From positions 1 to 64,000 of the forward strand of contig NZ_FNCH01000018.1 of NCBI RefSeq assembly GCF_900100705.1: a stretch of DNA of 64,000 nucleotides, in the 5' to 3' direction. Positions 33,233 to 42,283 of this stretch are shown one piece after another. How positions within the stretch are numbered: position 1 is the stretch's first letter; every line of letters starts with the position of its first letter. This DNA comes from Pedobacter terrae. Lineage in GTDB: Bacteria; Bacteroidota; Bacteroidia; Sphingobacteriales; Sphingobacteriaceae. Both the position numbers and the translations under genes were made by a program. The notes below the pieces were generated by a model. It saw nothing but the letters and a program-made list of their open reading frames with translations, was not told the DNA's origin and did no database searches.

Positions 33233-34330
33233 TTATCGGTCGAGCCACTTTTTAAAGTCCGATACCCTGTTTTTGCTGATCAATATGGTTTCTTCCGGCT
33301 CTGGAGAAACTACAATCTTCAACTGATTTTTGCCATAAATGTAAATGGTTTTGATACAGTTGAGGCTGATGATGAACTGCCTGTTTGCACGGTAGAAGCG
33401 TTCATCATCAAGCTGTTTCATCAACTCGTCTAAACTCAATGAAGTTGAATATTTTTTATTGTTGTGCGTTACGATGTTAACGGAGGCGCCGTCTAAAAAG
33501 AAAAACGCTATTTCACCGGTTTCAAGATGGATTAATTCGTCCTTTAAATAGGTAATAATCCGCTTTCTTGCGATTTCCTTATCTGGATTTAAAGGAATGC
33601 TGGCGTTTTCCTGTTGCAATTTGGCCAATTGTTCATTTAAGCCGCCCAAAATATTCACTTTCTCATTCAAGGTGCTGAGTTCTAACGAAACTGCTTTTTC
33701 ATATCGGCTATAAATCTGCCTGATCAGTAACAAACAACTGCCGATAATAATGATGGCTGTAGTTAAAAAACAGATAATAAACTGATTATATAGGCTGGAC
33801 AGTTCGGTTTGTAATACCTCGATATTGGCATGCGCAGCCACGATCCAATCGCTGCCCTTAACCGGATAAATATTAACAATTTCTGAACTCCTGTTTTTCG
33901 CTTCCGGAAAACTTCGTGTTCCGCCCAAACTTTTCTGCTGAGCAATGGCTTCACTAAATGGTATTATGGCATTACCAGATTGGAGCATAGAATTGCCATC
34001 TGTTATTTTCTGACCAATTAATGCCGGGTTGGGGTGACAAAGTTCAATACCGTTTTTATTATACATGCAAATAAACTCGCCCTGCGTATCGGTATTTTCT
34101 ATGCTTTGCTGTAGGTTATGGATTACCGTTTCCTGAGGAAGTCCACTTTGTAGCTGTTGTTCGAGCAAGCGGCCAATTTCCCTGCTTTCCCTGGCGCCCG
34201 ATTCCATCTTGCTGGCCCATAACTTTTCGGCTGCACCATGGTAAAGGTAACGGAAAGAAAAGTAACTGATCAGTAATACCGTTATGCTTATGGCGGCAAA
34301 AAGTAAAATGTGTAATCGCCCTCTTAACAT
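33233..34330 (-). CDS. Membrane-bound LytTR regulator with periplasmic Cache-like sensor
   Basis: A 365-aa protein. One helix near residues 7-27 and another near 180-200 enclose a periplasmic region of about 150 residues that resembles a single Cache domain (FICMYNKNGIELCHPNPALIGQ). A short coiled coil (LSTLNEKVNILGGLNEQLAKLQQEN) leads to a C-terminal LytTR DNA-binding domain (IHLETGEIAFFFLDGASVNIV to the end). It is therefore a one-component transmembrane transcription factor, lacking kinase and receiver. It is divergent from the heme-protein genes and could control them. Confidence 0.85.
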   Translation of the reverse strand: MLRGRLHILLFAAISITVLLISYFSFRYLYHGAAEKLWASKMESGARESREIGRLLEQQLQSGLPQETVIHNLQQSIENTDTQGEFICMYNKNGIELCHPNPALIGQKITDGNSMLQSGNAIIPFSEAIAQQKSLGGTRSFPEAKNRSSEIVNIYPVKGSDWIVAAHANIEVLQTELSSLYNQFIICFLTTAIIIIGSCLLLIRQIYSRYEKAVSLELSTLNEKVNILGGLNEQLAKLQQENASIPLNPDKEIARKRIITYLKDELIHLETGEIAFFFLDGASVNIVTHNNKKYSTSLSLDELMKQLDDERFYRANRQFIISLNCIKTIYIYGKNQLKIVVSPEPEETILISKNRVSDFKKWLDR

Positions 34331-34510
34331 GTGATTGATAAAAAATCTACTGAAAAATTTAATTGGAGTTAAGCGGTCAAGGTCTTAAAAAGATCGGACT
34401 ATTCAAAGTAATTTATTCGCCTTTAAGGCTAAATTTATCCCTTTCACGGTATTGTAATAGCTTGCAGAGGCTGGGGTTACTAATTTTGGTTAGATCAAAA
34501 AAAATAAGCT

Positions 34511-35443
34511 ATGAAATTCAAAATCATTCTCTGTATCCTCGCCCTGGTTCTGCTGGCACAATTGATCAGGCCGAAGGAGTTAAGTTCTGCAAAAGCAGCG
34601 CCGGTAAATATGCTGGCAGGTGTACCCAAAGAAGTAGCCAAGGTATTGGAAACCTCTTGTTTCGATTGTCATTCTGCTCAAACCAACTGGCAATGGTTCG
34701 ATAAGCTTACCCCTGCTAATTTTTTGGTGGCCTCGCATATCCGTGAGGGCAGAAAGGCGGTGGATTTTTCACAATGGGATTCCCTTGCTATTCCACAACG
34801 TAATGCCCTCTTGTATTCTGCCTTAAATGCTATTCTTTCTAAAGAGATGCCTTTAAGCAGTTATACCGCATTACACCCGGCAGCAAAGCTGAATCAGAAA
34901 GACACCGGCCTGCTCAAAAATTACCTGTTAAATAAGGCTGTAAGTAAACCATCAGCAGTAGAAAACACAGCAAACGGCAACGGGCAAACTTTTATTAAGG
35001 AAGTGAAAAAATCGCCAAACGGAATAGGCTACATCGCAGATTACCGTAACTGGAAAGCGATAAGTACTACGGATCGTTTTGATAATGGCACCATCCGCAT
35101 CATTTTTGGAAACCCAACAGCCGTTAAAGCCATACATGAAGGAAAAACAAATCCCTGGCCAGACGGAACCATGTTTGCTAAAACCGCCTGGAAGCAACAA
35201 CAGGCCAAAGATGGGAGCGTTTATGCAGGTCAATTTGTTCAGGTAGAGTTTATGATCAAAAATGTTCAACGTTATGCTGATACCAAGGGTTGGGGCTGGG
35301 CACGCTGGAAAGGCGACGACCTATTGCCTTACGGTAAAACGGTGAAATTTGATTCCGAATGCATCAGTTGTCACAGGCCCGAGCGTAATAACGATTATGT
35401 ATTTACCACACCACTTGATATTAAGGATTTTAATAAAAAATAA
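34511..35443 (+). CDS. Di-heme protein: haem-binding domain plus cytochrome P460
   Basis: A 310-aa exported protein with an N-terminal hydrophobic leader (5-19). A Haem_bd domain (about 40-145) carries CFDCH (C50, C53, H54). A cytochrome P460 domain (about 150-305) has the heme motif CISCH (C284, C287, H288) near the C-terminus. It is predicted periplasmic or membrane-anchored and redox-active. The P460 family oxidises hydroxylamine or similar compounds in some bacteria, but this subgroup is uncharacterised. It is separated by 1 base from a related lipoprotein. Confidence 0.87.
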   Translation: MKFKIILCILALVLLAQLIRPKELSSAKAAPVNMLAGVPKEVAKVLETSCFDCHSAQTNWQWFDKLTPANFLVASHIREGRKAVDFSQWDSLAIPQRNALLYSALNAILSKEMPLSSYTALHPAAKLNQKDTGLLKNYLLNKAVSKPSAVENTANGNGQTFIKEVKKSPNGIGYIADYRNWKAISTTDRFDNGTIRIIFGNPTAVKAIHEGKTNPWPDGTMFAKTAWKQQQAKDGSVYAGQFVQVEFMIKNVQRYADTKGWGWARWKGDDLLPYGKTVKFDSECISCHRPERNNDYVFTTPLDIKDFNKK

Positions 35444-35444
35444 G

Positions 35445-35921
35445 ATGAAACTACCATTCACAGTAGGGATATTTTCCCTTATTATATTAATCATGTTGGG
35501 CTGTAGGCCAAATACGCCTAACAGGATCAATAAAGAAGCTTCGGTCAGCAGTATTTCTAAACTCCCTGAAAATCCTTTAGAAATGACGCCAATGGCAGTG
35601 AGCCTGCAGTCAAAAGCCAAAACAATGTCTACGCTTTATGGCAACAGTATGGCTTCACAACGTCTAAAAAAGGGAGCAGATTATGCTTCCGGTTCAGTAC
35701 TTTACCTGGTCACCTGGAAAGGAAAGGCCGATCCGGATTGGTTTGGTGCCCGCATTCCTGATCAGGTGATGGCCGTAGAGCGTGTTTCTGTTGATAGTGA
35801 GGGACAAAAAAGCTATACTTTTTTTAAAGGCCCGGCATGGCATCCCGGTTTAAACTTTAAAAATGAAGAAAGGCAAAATATAATGCTTTCTATGCCACTT
35901 GCCGCCTCGCCAGGGATTTAA
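35445..35921 (+). CDS. P460-like lipoprotein lacking a heme motif
   Basis: A 158-aa lipoprotein with a lipobox LIMLGC (Cys about 19). Residues 50-158 resemble part of a cytochrome P460 fold (GSVLYLVTWKGKADPDWFGARIPDQV...), but no CxxCH is present. It starts 1 base after the di-heme gene, so it is translationally coupled. It may be a structural partner or an inactive copy. The P460 link is from pattern only. I chose the ATG after the TAA of the preceding gene since it gives the lipoprotein leader. Confidence 0.65.
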   Translation: MKLPFTVGIFSLIILIMLGCRPNTPNRINKEASVSSISKLPENPLEMTPMAVSLQSKAKTMSTLYGNSMASQRLKKGADYASGSVLYLVTWKGKADPDWFGARIPDQVMAVERVSVDSEGQKSYTFFKGPAWHPGLNFKNEERQNIMLSMPLAASPGI

Positions 35922-35924
35922 TAA

Positions 35925-36230
35925 CGAAACTCCGAGAATAGTCAAAGTGGTGATTTTCCTGTATCTGTTTGGAAAATATTGCAAGAAAAAGTGCTAAGTA
36001 ATACCGGAAAAGTTACCCTTGCCATGAGTATAAAAAACAGATGGATACAGTTTGGACTTGACGGGAATGACTATGGGCAGGTTGCACAACGTTTGTTTGG
36101 AGATGGTGGAATGTAAAGGGCCGATGAACTGCGTGCCAGATCGGCCATGCTCAACCAGCTGCAATCAACCATATGTTCTGTCAATCAGGATTTGGCAAGC
36201 GTTATAGCGATGGCATGGATGCTGTAATGA
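35925..36230 (+). pseudogene. Gene remnant interrupted by a stop
   Basis: A coding-like frame without a start runs from 35925 (NSQSGDFPVSVWKILQEKV...DGNDYGQVAQRLFGDGGM) to a TAA at 36114-36116. It continues in the same frame (RADELRARSAMLNQLQS...NQDLASVIAMAWML) to a stop near 36225. It looks like a gene fragment with one in-frame stop. No family recognised. Confidence 0.4.
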
Positions 36231-36464
36231 TGTTACAGCAATCCGTTTTAGGATAAACTCAAAAAATGTGTTTATCAGCGCCAAATGTAGCTACACAAAA
36301 TCTACCAAAGACAGGTTAGTGGCACAATGTTATTTTATATTTCACACATTTACAGTATTCCCTTGTACCAGCTAATAGGGCTATAAATCATTTTCGAACT
36401 TATTAAAATATCCTGGAAGCTTACAGCAGTACTTTCGTTATCTAGTGTTTTTCCGCTTTGACCA
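36231..36464. other. Gene-free stretch between remnant and Hpt gene
   Basis: No ORF or hairpin of note. Together with the remnant it forms a 540-bp gap between convergent genes. I see nothing further in it. Confidence 0.6.
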
Positions 36465-36836
36465 TCAATTTTGGAACTGGTTTTTATAGTTCATTAATTG
36501 GTCACTCAGCTTGTTAACTGATGCTTTTACGTGCTCAAAGCAGCGTACCATATTTGCCTCACTTACCTTACTAATTGAAAGTTGTTCTATTTCTATAAGG
36601 TCTTCAATAATATCTTCTCTGCCCAGATAGCCAAACGAAGTCTTCATTTTGTGTCCAAGAAACGCAATTTTATCCCGGTTTTTTAATGCAATTGCATCCT
36701 CCATTTCTTCTATTAGCTTTGGCATACGTGAATTGAAAAGGTCAATTGTTGTGATAATAAACTTCGTATTGGTTCCGGAAATTTTTTCGAGATAGGAAAG
36801 ATTTAATGGTTTATCGATATTGTTTGTCTCACACAT
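36465..36836 (-). CDS. Hpt-domain phosphotransfer protein
   Basis: A 123-aa stand-alone Hpt protein, a four-helix bundle. The phosphorylated His is in AFLGHKMKTSFGYLG. It has no other domain. It is divergently transcribed from a hybrid kinase whose two receiver domains lack an output module. The Hpt protein is thus the natural relay for that kinase (inference from pairing). Confidence 0.88.
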   Translation of the reverse strand: MCETNNIDKPLNLSYLEKISGTNTKFIITTIDLFNSRMPKLIEEMEDAIALKNRDKIAFLGHKMKTSFGYLGREDIIEDLIEIEQLSISKVSEANMVRCFEHVKASVNKLSDQLMNYKNQFQN

Positions 36837-36866
36837 ATCTCAATCTTATATTATTGTTCATATCTT

Positions 36867-36880
36867 ATTCAAATTTGAAT
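36867..36880. promoter_or_regulatory. Palindrome between Hpt and hybrid kinase genes
   Basis: ATTCAAATTTGAAT is a perfect 14-bp palindrome, 31 bases upstream of the Hpt start and 100 bases upstream of the kinase start. It is positioned to control one or both divergent genes. The controlling protein is unknown. Confidence 0.4.
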
Positions 36881-36979
36881 TAGTCATTAAACGATATACG
36901 TAAATCTAATGCCTTGCGCTATGTAACTTATTTGAAACAATGTAACAGTAAAATTGTTTAATGCTTAATATCACCACGA

Positions 36980-38581
36980 ATGATAAATATCCTGATAGTT
37001 GACGATCAATTTAGTAATGTTGAGCTTTTAGTAGCTGCGCTAAAGCGAGACGATATTGTATGCTATGGTACCGCCTTCCCAAAACAAGGTTGGCAAATGT
37101 GTATTGATCATTCTATTGATATTGCATTGATAGATGTTAATATGCCGGGAATGTCGGGATATGAACTGCTCCAATCCATAAAAGATAGTCCATTAACACG
37201 AAGGGTAATGGTCATATTAATTACAGGCTACTCCATGGGTACCAACGACGTGGTAAAGGGTTTAACCCTTGGAGCCGTCGATTATCTTTTTAAACCGCTT
37301 GATTTACATGTTACAATCGCAAAAGTGGATTCCATTATAAAGCTAATTCTTCAACAGAGGGAAATCAATAATAAAAACCATCAGCTGGAACAGTATAAAA
37401 AAGAGTTACTGGAGATGGTATCCATTGCAGAAAAGAGTAAAATGGCAAAAGAAAACTTTCTGGCCAATATGAGCCACGAAATACGCACACCTTTAAACGC
37501 TATTTTGGGTCTGATACATATTTTTGAAGCGACTAAATTAGACGTTGAACAAGCTAAACTCTTAAGAATGTTGACTTACTCGTCTCAGCATCTACTCCAA
37601 TTAGTGAACGATATACTGGATATATCCAAAATTGATGCCGGGAAGATAAAAATCAATAAGGTGGAAACTGATTTGAGCAGGCTGGTTAATGATATATGCG
37701 AGCTGACCAGGCCACTGGCAGAAAGCAAGAACCTTGTTTTATCATGTTTTGTTGATAAAAACATTCCAGAAATTGTAATGGCAGATACGTTAAGACTTAA
37801 TCAGATTTTGATCAACTTAATCAACAATGCGATAAAATTTACAGAATATGGTGGGGTAAATGTGAAGGTAACCATCTCTGAAGTTAGAGAATCTCAGATT
37901 TTATTAAGCTTTTCTGTCTCTGACACGGGGATCGGCATACCTCATGAATTAATTGGTCAGATCTTTAACAGATATGAAGGTTTGGAAAATTCCATGGCCG
38001 ATAAACTGGGATCTACCGGTTTAGGTTTGCCAATTGTTAAAAAACTGGTTGAACTTAAAGGAGGTACGCTAAATGTAGAAAGCAGCGTTGGGGTGGGTAC
38101 AACTTTTACATTTACCAATTGGTATAAAGTTCAGCACAACATTGACGTTGCTAAAATATCGGAAGCTAAAGCGCTGGTTCTAAAGCCTTTCACAGATACT
38201 TGTTTATTACTTGCTGATGATGATGAGATAAACAGATTTGTCACTAGCCAGATTTTATCAGAATGGAATATTCAGGTTGATGAAGCTGAAAATGGGCTGG
38301 ATGCATATATGAAGGCTAAATCAAAACAGTATGATGCGATACTGATGGATATCAATATGCCTGTTATGGATGGTATTGAAACTACCAGAAAAATAAGAAA
38401 TGAATTATCCGAATACAATAGGCACATCCCTATTATAGCATTCTCTGCCTTCATCAGGGAGGAAGACAGGGTAGCCGGGAAAGATGTTGGGATAGATGCC
38501 TTTATCCAGAAGCCGATAGCGCCAGAAAGCCTGTATTCACAACTATACGAACTACTCAATAAGGATCATTTGCGGCCTTAG
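36980..38581 (+). CDS. Hybrid sensor kinase: REC-HisKA-HATPase-REC, cytoplasmic
   Basis: A 533-aa protein without membrane helices. It has an N-terminal receiver (INILIVDDQF, D in IALIDVNMPGMSG), then a coiled coil. HisKA (H in ANMSHEIRTPLNA) and HATPase_c (N box NLINNAIKFTEYGG, G1 SDTGIGIP, G2 GSTGLGLPIV) follow. A C-terminal receiver (LLLADDDEINRF, D in ILMDINMPVMDG) ends the protein. Input comes through phosphotransfer or a partner, since there is no sensor domain. Divergent from an Hpt protein, it suggests a multi-step phosphorelay. No output regulator lies nearby. Confidence 0.94.
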   Translation: MINILIVDDQFSNVELLVAALKRDDIVCYGTAFPKQGWQMCIDHSIDIALIDVNMPGMSGYELLQSIKDSPLTRRVMVILITGYSMGTNDVVKGLTLGAVDYLFKPLDLHVTIAKVDSIIKLILQQREINNKNHQLEQYKKELLEMVSIAEKSKMAKENFLANMSHEIRTPLNAILGLIHIFEATKLDVEQAKLLRMLTYSSQHLLQLVNDILDISKIDAGKIKINKVETDLSRLVNDICELTRPLAESKNLVLSCFVDKNIPEIVMADTLRLNQILINLINNAIKFTEYGGVNVKVTISEVRESQILLSFSVSDTGIGIPHELIGQIFNRYEGLENSMADKLGSTGLGLPIVKKLVELKGGTLNVESSVGVGTTFTFTNWYKVQHNIDVAKISEAKALVLKPFTDTCLLLADDDEINRFVTSQILSEWNIQVDEAENGLDAYMKAKSKQYDAILMDINMPVMDGIETTRKIRNELSEYNRHIPIIAFSAFIREEDRVAGKDVGIDAFIQKPIAPESLYSQLYELLNKDHLRP

Positions 38582-38732
38582 TCTAAATGCGATAATGACC
38601 GTAGGAAACCTGCCAAACAAAACGTATGATGATCTTCATGATTCAGAAGCTTACAATGCAAAGCTTTTTCACCCTGATTACAGCTGATCTGGAAACTTTT
38701 AGGCGTATGACGATTAATATAAAATATAGCTC

Positions 38733-38984
38733 TTATTTGAGATTACGCAATTTAATCTCCCTTAGTAAAGCTTTGTTACTGGCTTGACTTTTTACAATCA
38801 GAAATACAAAAAACAACGGAAAAAATGTAAAAAAACCAATTCCATTTTTGAAGGCACTATAAATAGCAACACCAATTAAAAGCCCCGTAATTGTAGCGCT
38901 CACAATTAAAGATGATTTTGCTGCTTTTCTTTTTTGTAAAAGTTCAACATCGCTTAAACCCTTAAATTCATTCTCGTTAATCAT
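38733..38984 (-). CDS. Small two-helix membrane protein
   Basis: An 83-aa protein with a soluble N-terminus (ENEFKGLSDVELLQKRKAAKSS), helices at about 26-43 and 48-65, and a basic tail (LLREIKLRNLK). It resembles small Bacteroidota proteins with a LSD.EL..K..K motif of unknown function. The ATG at 38984 is preferred over a TTG 6 bases upstream. The -7-like box TATATTTG ends 3 bases before this ATG, so a leaderless transcript is possible. Confidence 0.65.
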   Translation of the reverse strand: MINENEFKGLSDVELLQKRKAAKSSLIVSATITGLLIGVAIYSAFKNGIGFFTFFPLFFVFLIVKSQASNKALLREIKLRNLK

Positions 38985-39248
38985 ATACAAATATATTTTT
39001 TTTAAAAATATAGCCTAAATAATTGAAATAAAATTTAGTTAATATTATCATTTTATTGGAGTCATACCGGCGCCCGGTTGATGATTATACTGTCGAAAAT
39101 AACAATGCCGGTTTCGGGTACAATCGATGCTGCTGCGCGAAAAGAATACGAAGAAGCATTAAGGATGTCTAGACCGAATAACAGAGTAACATCCATATTT
39201 AATGAAATTTCTGCTCAGGCATGGAGCCTTAAAACTATCGGATATATC

Positions 39249-40163
39249 CTAATTGAAAGCGCGTCTGAAATCAAGGGGCGACATACTGGTTTTAAGCTTA
39301 AATAGTTTGCTAAAAGACGGCGCATGTTCAAATCCTAAATCAAAAGCGATCTCGCTTATCGAAAGCTGGCTTGTTGACAGTTGTTCCTTTGCCTTTTCAA
39401 TCAGGTGGTTATGGATGTGTTGCTGCGCGTTTTGCCCTGTAAGTGACCGGAGCACATCACTTAAATAACTGGCACTGACATTTAATTGCGCCGAAAGGAA
39501 CTGAACCGTTGGAAGCCCGTGGTTTTGTACTTGCGGCGACCGGAAATAGGTGTGTAAAATGTCTTCTACGCGTTGCAGTACATCGCTGCTTACCGCCTTA
39601 CGGGTGATAAATTGCCTGCCGTAGAACCGGTTGGCATAATTCAGGAGCAAGTCGATCTGGGAAATAATAACGTCCTGACTGAAATGATCGATCCTGCCGT
39701 TTAATTCTTCTTCGATATTTTCAAAAACGGCAATAATCGTGGCCTTTTCTTTCTCCGACAAATGCAATGCTTCATGACTGGAATAAGAGAAAAAACCATA
39801 CGATTTGATCTTCCTGGCCAGTTCATAACCCAACAGCAAATCAGGGTGGAAAAGCAAAGTATAACCCGATTGATCACTGAGTGGTTCGTGGGCACCTGTG
39901 ATCTGATTTGGCGAAACAAAAAACATGCCTCCCTCTTCGAAATCGTAGTCATGCTGCCCGTATCTGAACTTTCCATGGAGTTTCATCTTATAAGAAATCT
40001 TGTAGAAATTCAGGATGTGCGGATTGGGAAGTCTTTCCAGCGGAATAGTTCTTTCAGCATTATTGATTAAGCTTACCAAAGGGTGCATAGGTGCCGGCAT
40101 GTCCAGCGCCTTATGCAACCTTGATAAAGAATCAAATCTGTGGTTATGCAGTTCATCCTTCAT
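39249..40163 (-). CDS. AraC-family transcriptional regulator
   Basis: A 304-aa regulator. An N-terminal cupin-like sensing part (about 30-130; GQHDYDFEEGGMFFVSPNQIT) precedes a C-terminal double HTH (about 205-304). The HTH has the signatures LSAQLNVSASYLSDVLRSLTGQ and ISEIAFDLGFEHAPSFSKLFKLKTSMSPLDFR. It lies 9 bases downstream of the hydrolase gene on the same strand, so they form an operon and it may control it. Confidence 0.93.
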   Translation of the reverse strand: MKDELHNHRFDSLSRLHKALDMPAPMHPLVSLINNAERTIPLERLPNPHILNFYKISYKMKLHGKFRYGQHDYDFEEGGMFFVSPNQITGAHEPLSDQSGYTLLFHPDLLLGYELARKIKSYGFFSYSSHEALHLSEKEKATIIAVFENIEEELNGRIDHFSQDVIISQIDLLLNYANRFYGRQFITRKAVSSDVLQRVEDILHTYFRSPQVQNHGLPTVQFLSAQLNVSASYLSDVLRSLTGQNAQQHIHNHLIEKAKEQLSTSQLSISEIAFDLGFEHAPSFSKLFKLKTSMSPLDFRRAFN

Positions 40164-40172
40164 ATTGTCTGA

Positions 40173-41114
40173 TTATAATTTACTTTCGATGCTGCCTAAT
40201 GCGCCTCGTACGCCGTTAAGGGCTTTTTTCGCGTCTTCCCAACTGGTATCAGTCGGATCTAATGTGCTACGAATATAGGCAAGAATGCTTTCACATACAA
40301 AGGCCACACGCTCCGGATTTTCATCACTTGTTTCGCGGGCATCATACCCTGATATGCCACCAAAGATGTGTTCGGCATCAAATACGGTCAGCAGTTCCTT
40401 CGGACCAGGACTTTGATAATAAGCATCCGCCCGCCAATTTTCCACATCAGAGAACATGAGGTTAATGTCTTTGTCCCCATTCACAACGAGTGCCGGCAAG
40501 GTCATGGTACTGAAATTGACGGCCGCCAAGGCAGGGTATTGCTGTTTGATGATTCCGTTAAATCCTTCAGGTCCGCCGGAAGTGCCAATGAGCACCAGGG
40601 CTTTCAACCTGGGTTCTGCAGCATTTACTATATCACCGGTTGCGGGGTCAGTTACTTCCATGCCTGCCAGCATGGCTACAGTGTGGCCTCCCATGGAATG
40701 GCCGATGGCCGCAACTTTTTCTTTATCAACCCTTTCGATTAGTCCTGGTACTGTTGAAATAATTTCGTCCAGGTGATCCAAGATAAATTTCATGTCCGCG
40801 GGGCGTGAACTCCAAAATAAGGGTGCCTCAGGAAGGGATGAGGGAAGCCCCAATGCTTTAGAATTTTGATGAGTGGGTTGAATGACAACAAACCCTTTTG
40901 CGGCAAAAAAATCTGCAAGGGGTCCATATCCTCTATACGAAGAAAGAAAGTTAGAGGGACCGTGCCCGTGCGAAAGAAGAATAACCGGCAAGTTGTTTCC
41001 GCTCGCAGGGGCAGAAACTTTTATTTCAAGGTCTACATGGCGGCCTGTTACAGGTAACACAACCGGACTAAAGCTGATGATGGGTGTTTGTAATAGTTTC
41101 ATTTTACTGTTCAT
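40173..41114 (-). CDS. Alpha/beta hydrolase (chlorophyllase/PAF-acetylhydrolase-like)
   Basis: A 313-aa hydrolase. The oxyanion region is ILLSHGHGPS, the nucleophile elbow is GHSMGGHT and an acid and His lie later (DAEHIFGG near the C-terminus). There is no signal peptide. I chose the ATG at 41114 (MNSKMKLL), since the preceding residues of the longer frame do not fit the family; 41102 is an alternative. Likely an esterase of unknown substrate, in an operon with an AraC regulator. Confidence 0.87.
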   Translation of the reverse strand: MNSKMKLLQTPIISFSPVVLPVTGRHVDLEIKVSAPASGNNLPVILLSHGHGPSNFLSSYRGYGPLADFFAAKGFVVIQPTHQNSKALGLPSSLPEAPLFWSSRPADMKFILDHLDEIISTVPGLIERVDKEKVAAIGHSMGGHTVAMLAGMEVTDPATGDIVNAAEPRLKALVLIGTSGGPEGFNGIIKQQYPALAAVNFSTMTLPALVVNGDKDINLMFSDVENWRADAYYQSPGPKELLTVFDAEHIFGGISGYDARETSDENPERVAFVCESILAYIRSTLDPTDTSWEDAKKALNGVRGALGSIESKL

Positions 41115-41445
41115 TAAATTTTGATATAGGCAAAGATGATCAACCTTCAACGCTGCGGCATAGTCTAATCGCGGCATTGCATAGCCAAACTGAAGAAGAT
41201 GATTAATCGTACGGCGAAAGCGTATGGAAAGAGGAGAATGCTATGCCAATAAAAAGTTAACGGTGGATGAAGTTATGGCCGTCCAGTCTAAAAGAGAAAA
41301 CAAGAAGAGATCGGCATGACCGCTACAATGCTGAATGAAGGAGATTCTTACTAACTTAGTTCTTATGAATGCGGTAATGGAATACACTGTTTAAATACAA
41401 TGCGTATGCATTTCATTCTTCCAACATATTGATATTAGCCGGTTT
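41115..41445. other. 330-bp gap with possible coding debris
   Basis: There is no intact gene. Around 41205-41320 two short frames on the plus strand (SYGESVWKEENAMPIK and KKLTVDEVMAVQSKREN...) would join through a frameshift and look coding-like, but no family is recognised. The rest is AT-rich with no clear signal. Confidence 0.4.
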
Positions 41446-41868
41446 TTATTTATTTCTTTGAAGATTTTGCAATTTCCAACTCATCAACAGTGCTATTGCG
41501 ATACCTGTTACAGCACTAATAAGCGCCATGCCTCCATCTAAAATATATTGATGTTGGCCGTAAAACTTCACTTTAAAAATAACAATCGATAGTGCTATTG
41601 AAAGTATCAACAGCCAGATTAAACCTATTACTAATGAGGCCTTGAATTTATCATTTGGAGCGATAACATGAGCGGAAAGTATAGAGATGATACTTGTGAA
41701 AAACGGGCTCAAGACATGCATAACATTTTTTGCTGAATTCTTCGACACAATAATGCCTGGTAATAATTCAGGAAGATAAAAAATAACCGCAGTCATTAGG
41801 ATTGAAACAGGTAGCAAGAATAACCACCTTAGCCATTTGACGATGTTTTGATTCATGAAAAATTTCAT
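41446..41868 (-). CDS. Hypothetical membrane protein, four helices
   Basis: A 140-aa protein with four predicted helices (about 14-36, 48-66, 77-98, 112-130) and short polar loops. There is no recognised family or motif. It is monocistronic. The ATG at 41868 is used; a second ATG (MNQNI) 12 bases downstream is possible. Confidence 0.6.
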   Translation of the reverse strand: MKFFMNQNIVKWLRWLFLLPVSILMTAVIFYLPELLPGIIVSKNSAKNVMHVLSPFFTSIISILSAHVIAPNDKFKASLVIGLIWLLILSIALSIVIFKVKFYGQHQYILDGGMALISAVTGIAIALLMSWKLQNLQRNK

Positions 41869-41991
41869 ATTAGCTTATTGCTAGTAGCAAAATAAATAGA
41901 ACCCGACAATTTAATCATGATCAAACTACATTAGTTCTACCTGATTAAATTAGCTCATAATCGAGTTAGCCAAATCATTTTTAAATACCAT

Positions 41992-42261
41992 TTACCTGTG
42001 CCATTGATATTCAAAGTCATTTTTATTTATTTCAAATTCTTTAAAATCTATGAGGTCGATTGGTTGGTCTGTAAGAAAGCCAAATTCATCTTCCATCATT
42101 TGTTCGCTGTATTTTAATACTTTATTATTTTCATAAACTTCAATCTGCCGAATTACTTCTCCATTTAGATCAGCTTCAAAATAATAATTACAAGTTCCCC
42201 ACCTTTCAGATTTTTCAATCCGAATTTCTTCATAATAGCGTTTAAAGTATTTTGTGATCAT
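41992..42261 (-). CDS. DUF6881-like small protein
   Basis: An 89-aa protein: the core YFEADLNGEVIRQIEVYENNKVLKYSEQ is followed by a C-terminal acidic part ending NDFEYQWHR. The size and the E..GE..R.IEV...G pattern match small DUF6881-like proteins, some of which sit in toxin-immunity loci. I chose the ATG at 42261 (MITKYFKRYYEE), since the longer frame would overlap the neighbouring gene's 3' end. The function is unknown. Confidence 0.6.
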   Translation of the reverse strand: MITKYFKRYYEEIRIEKSERWGTCNYYFEADLNGEVIRQIEVYENNKVLKYSEQMMEDEFGFLTDQPIDLIDFKEFEINKNDFEYQWHR

Positions 42262-42283
42262 AAGGTGTTGTTCTAAAATATAG

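Noticed and set aside
34363..34704. Plus-strand ORF of 113 codons
   Set aside because: It overlaps the start of the well-supported di-heme gene in another frame and reads through its promoter region.
39078..39305. Plus-strand ORF of 75 codons with a helical look (AAARKEYEEALRMSRPNN)
   Set aside because: Its last 57 bases overlap the end of the AraC gene, no family is recognised, and there is no promoter signal. It could be a remnant but is not supported.
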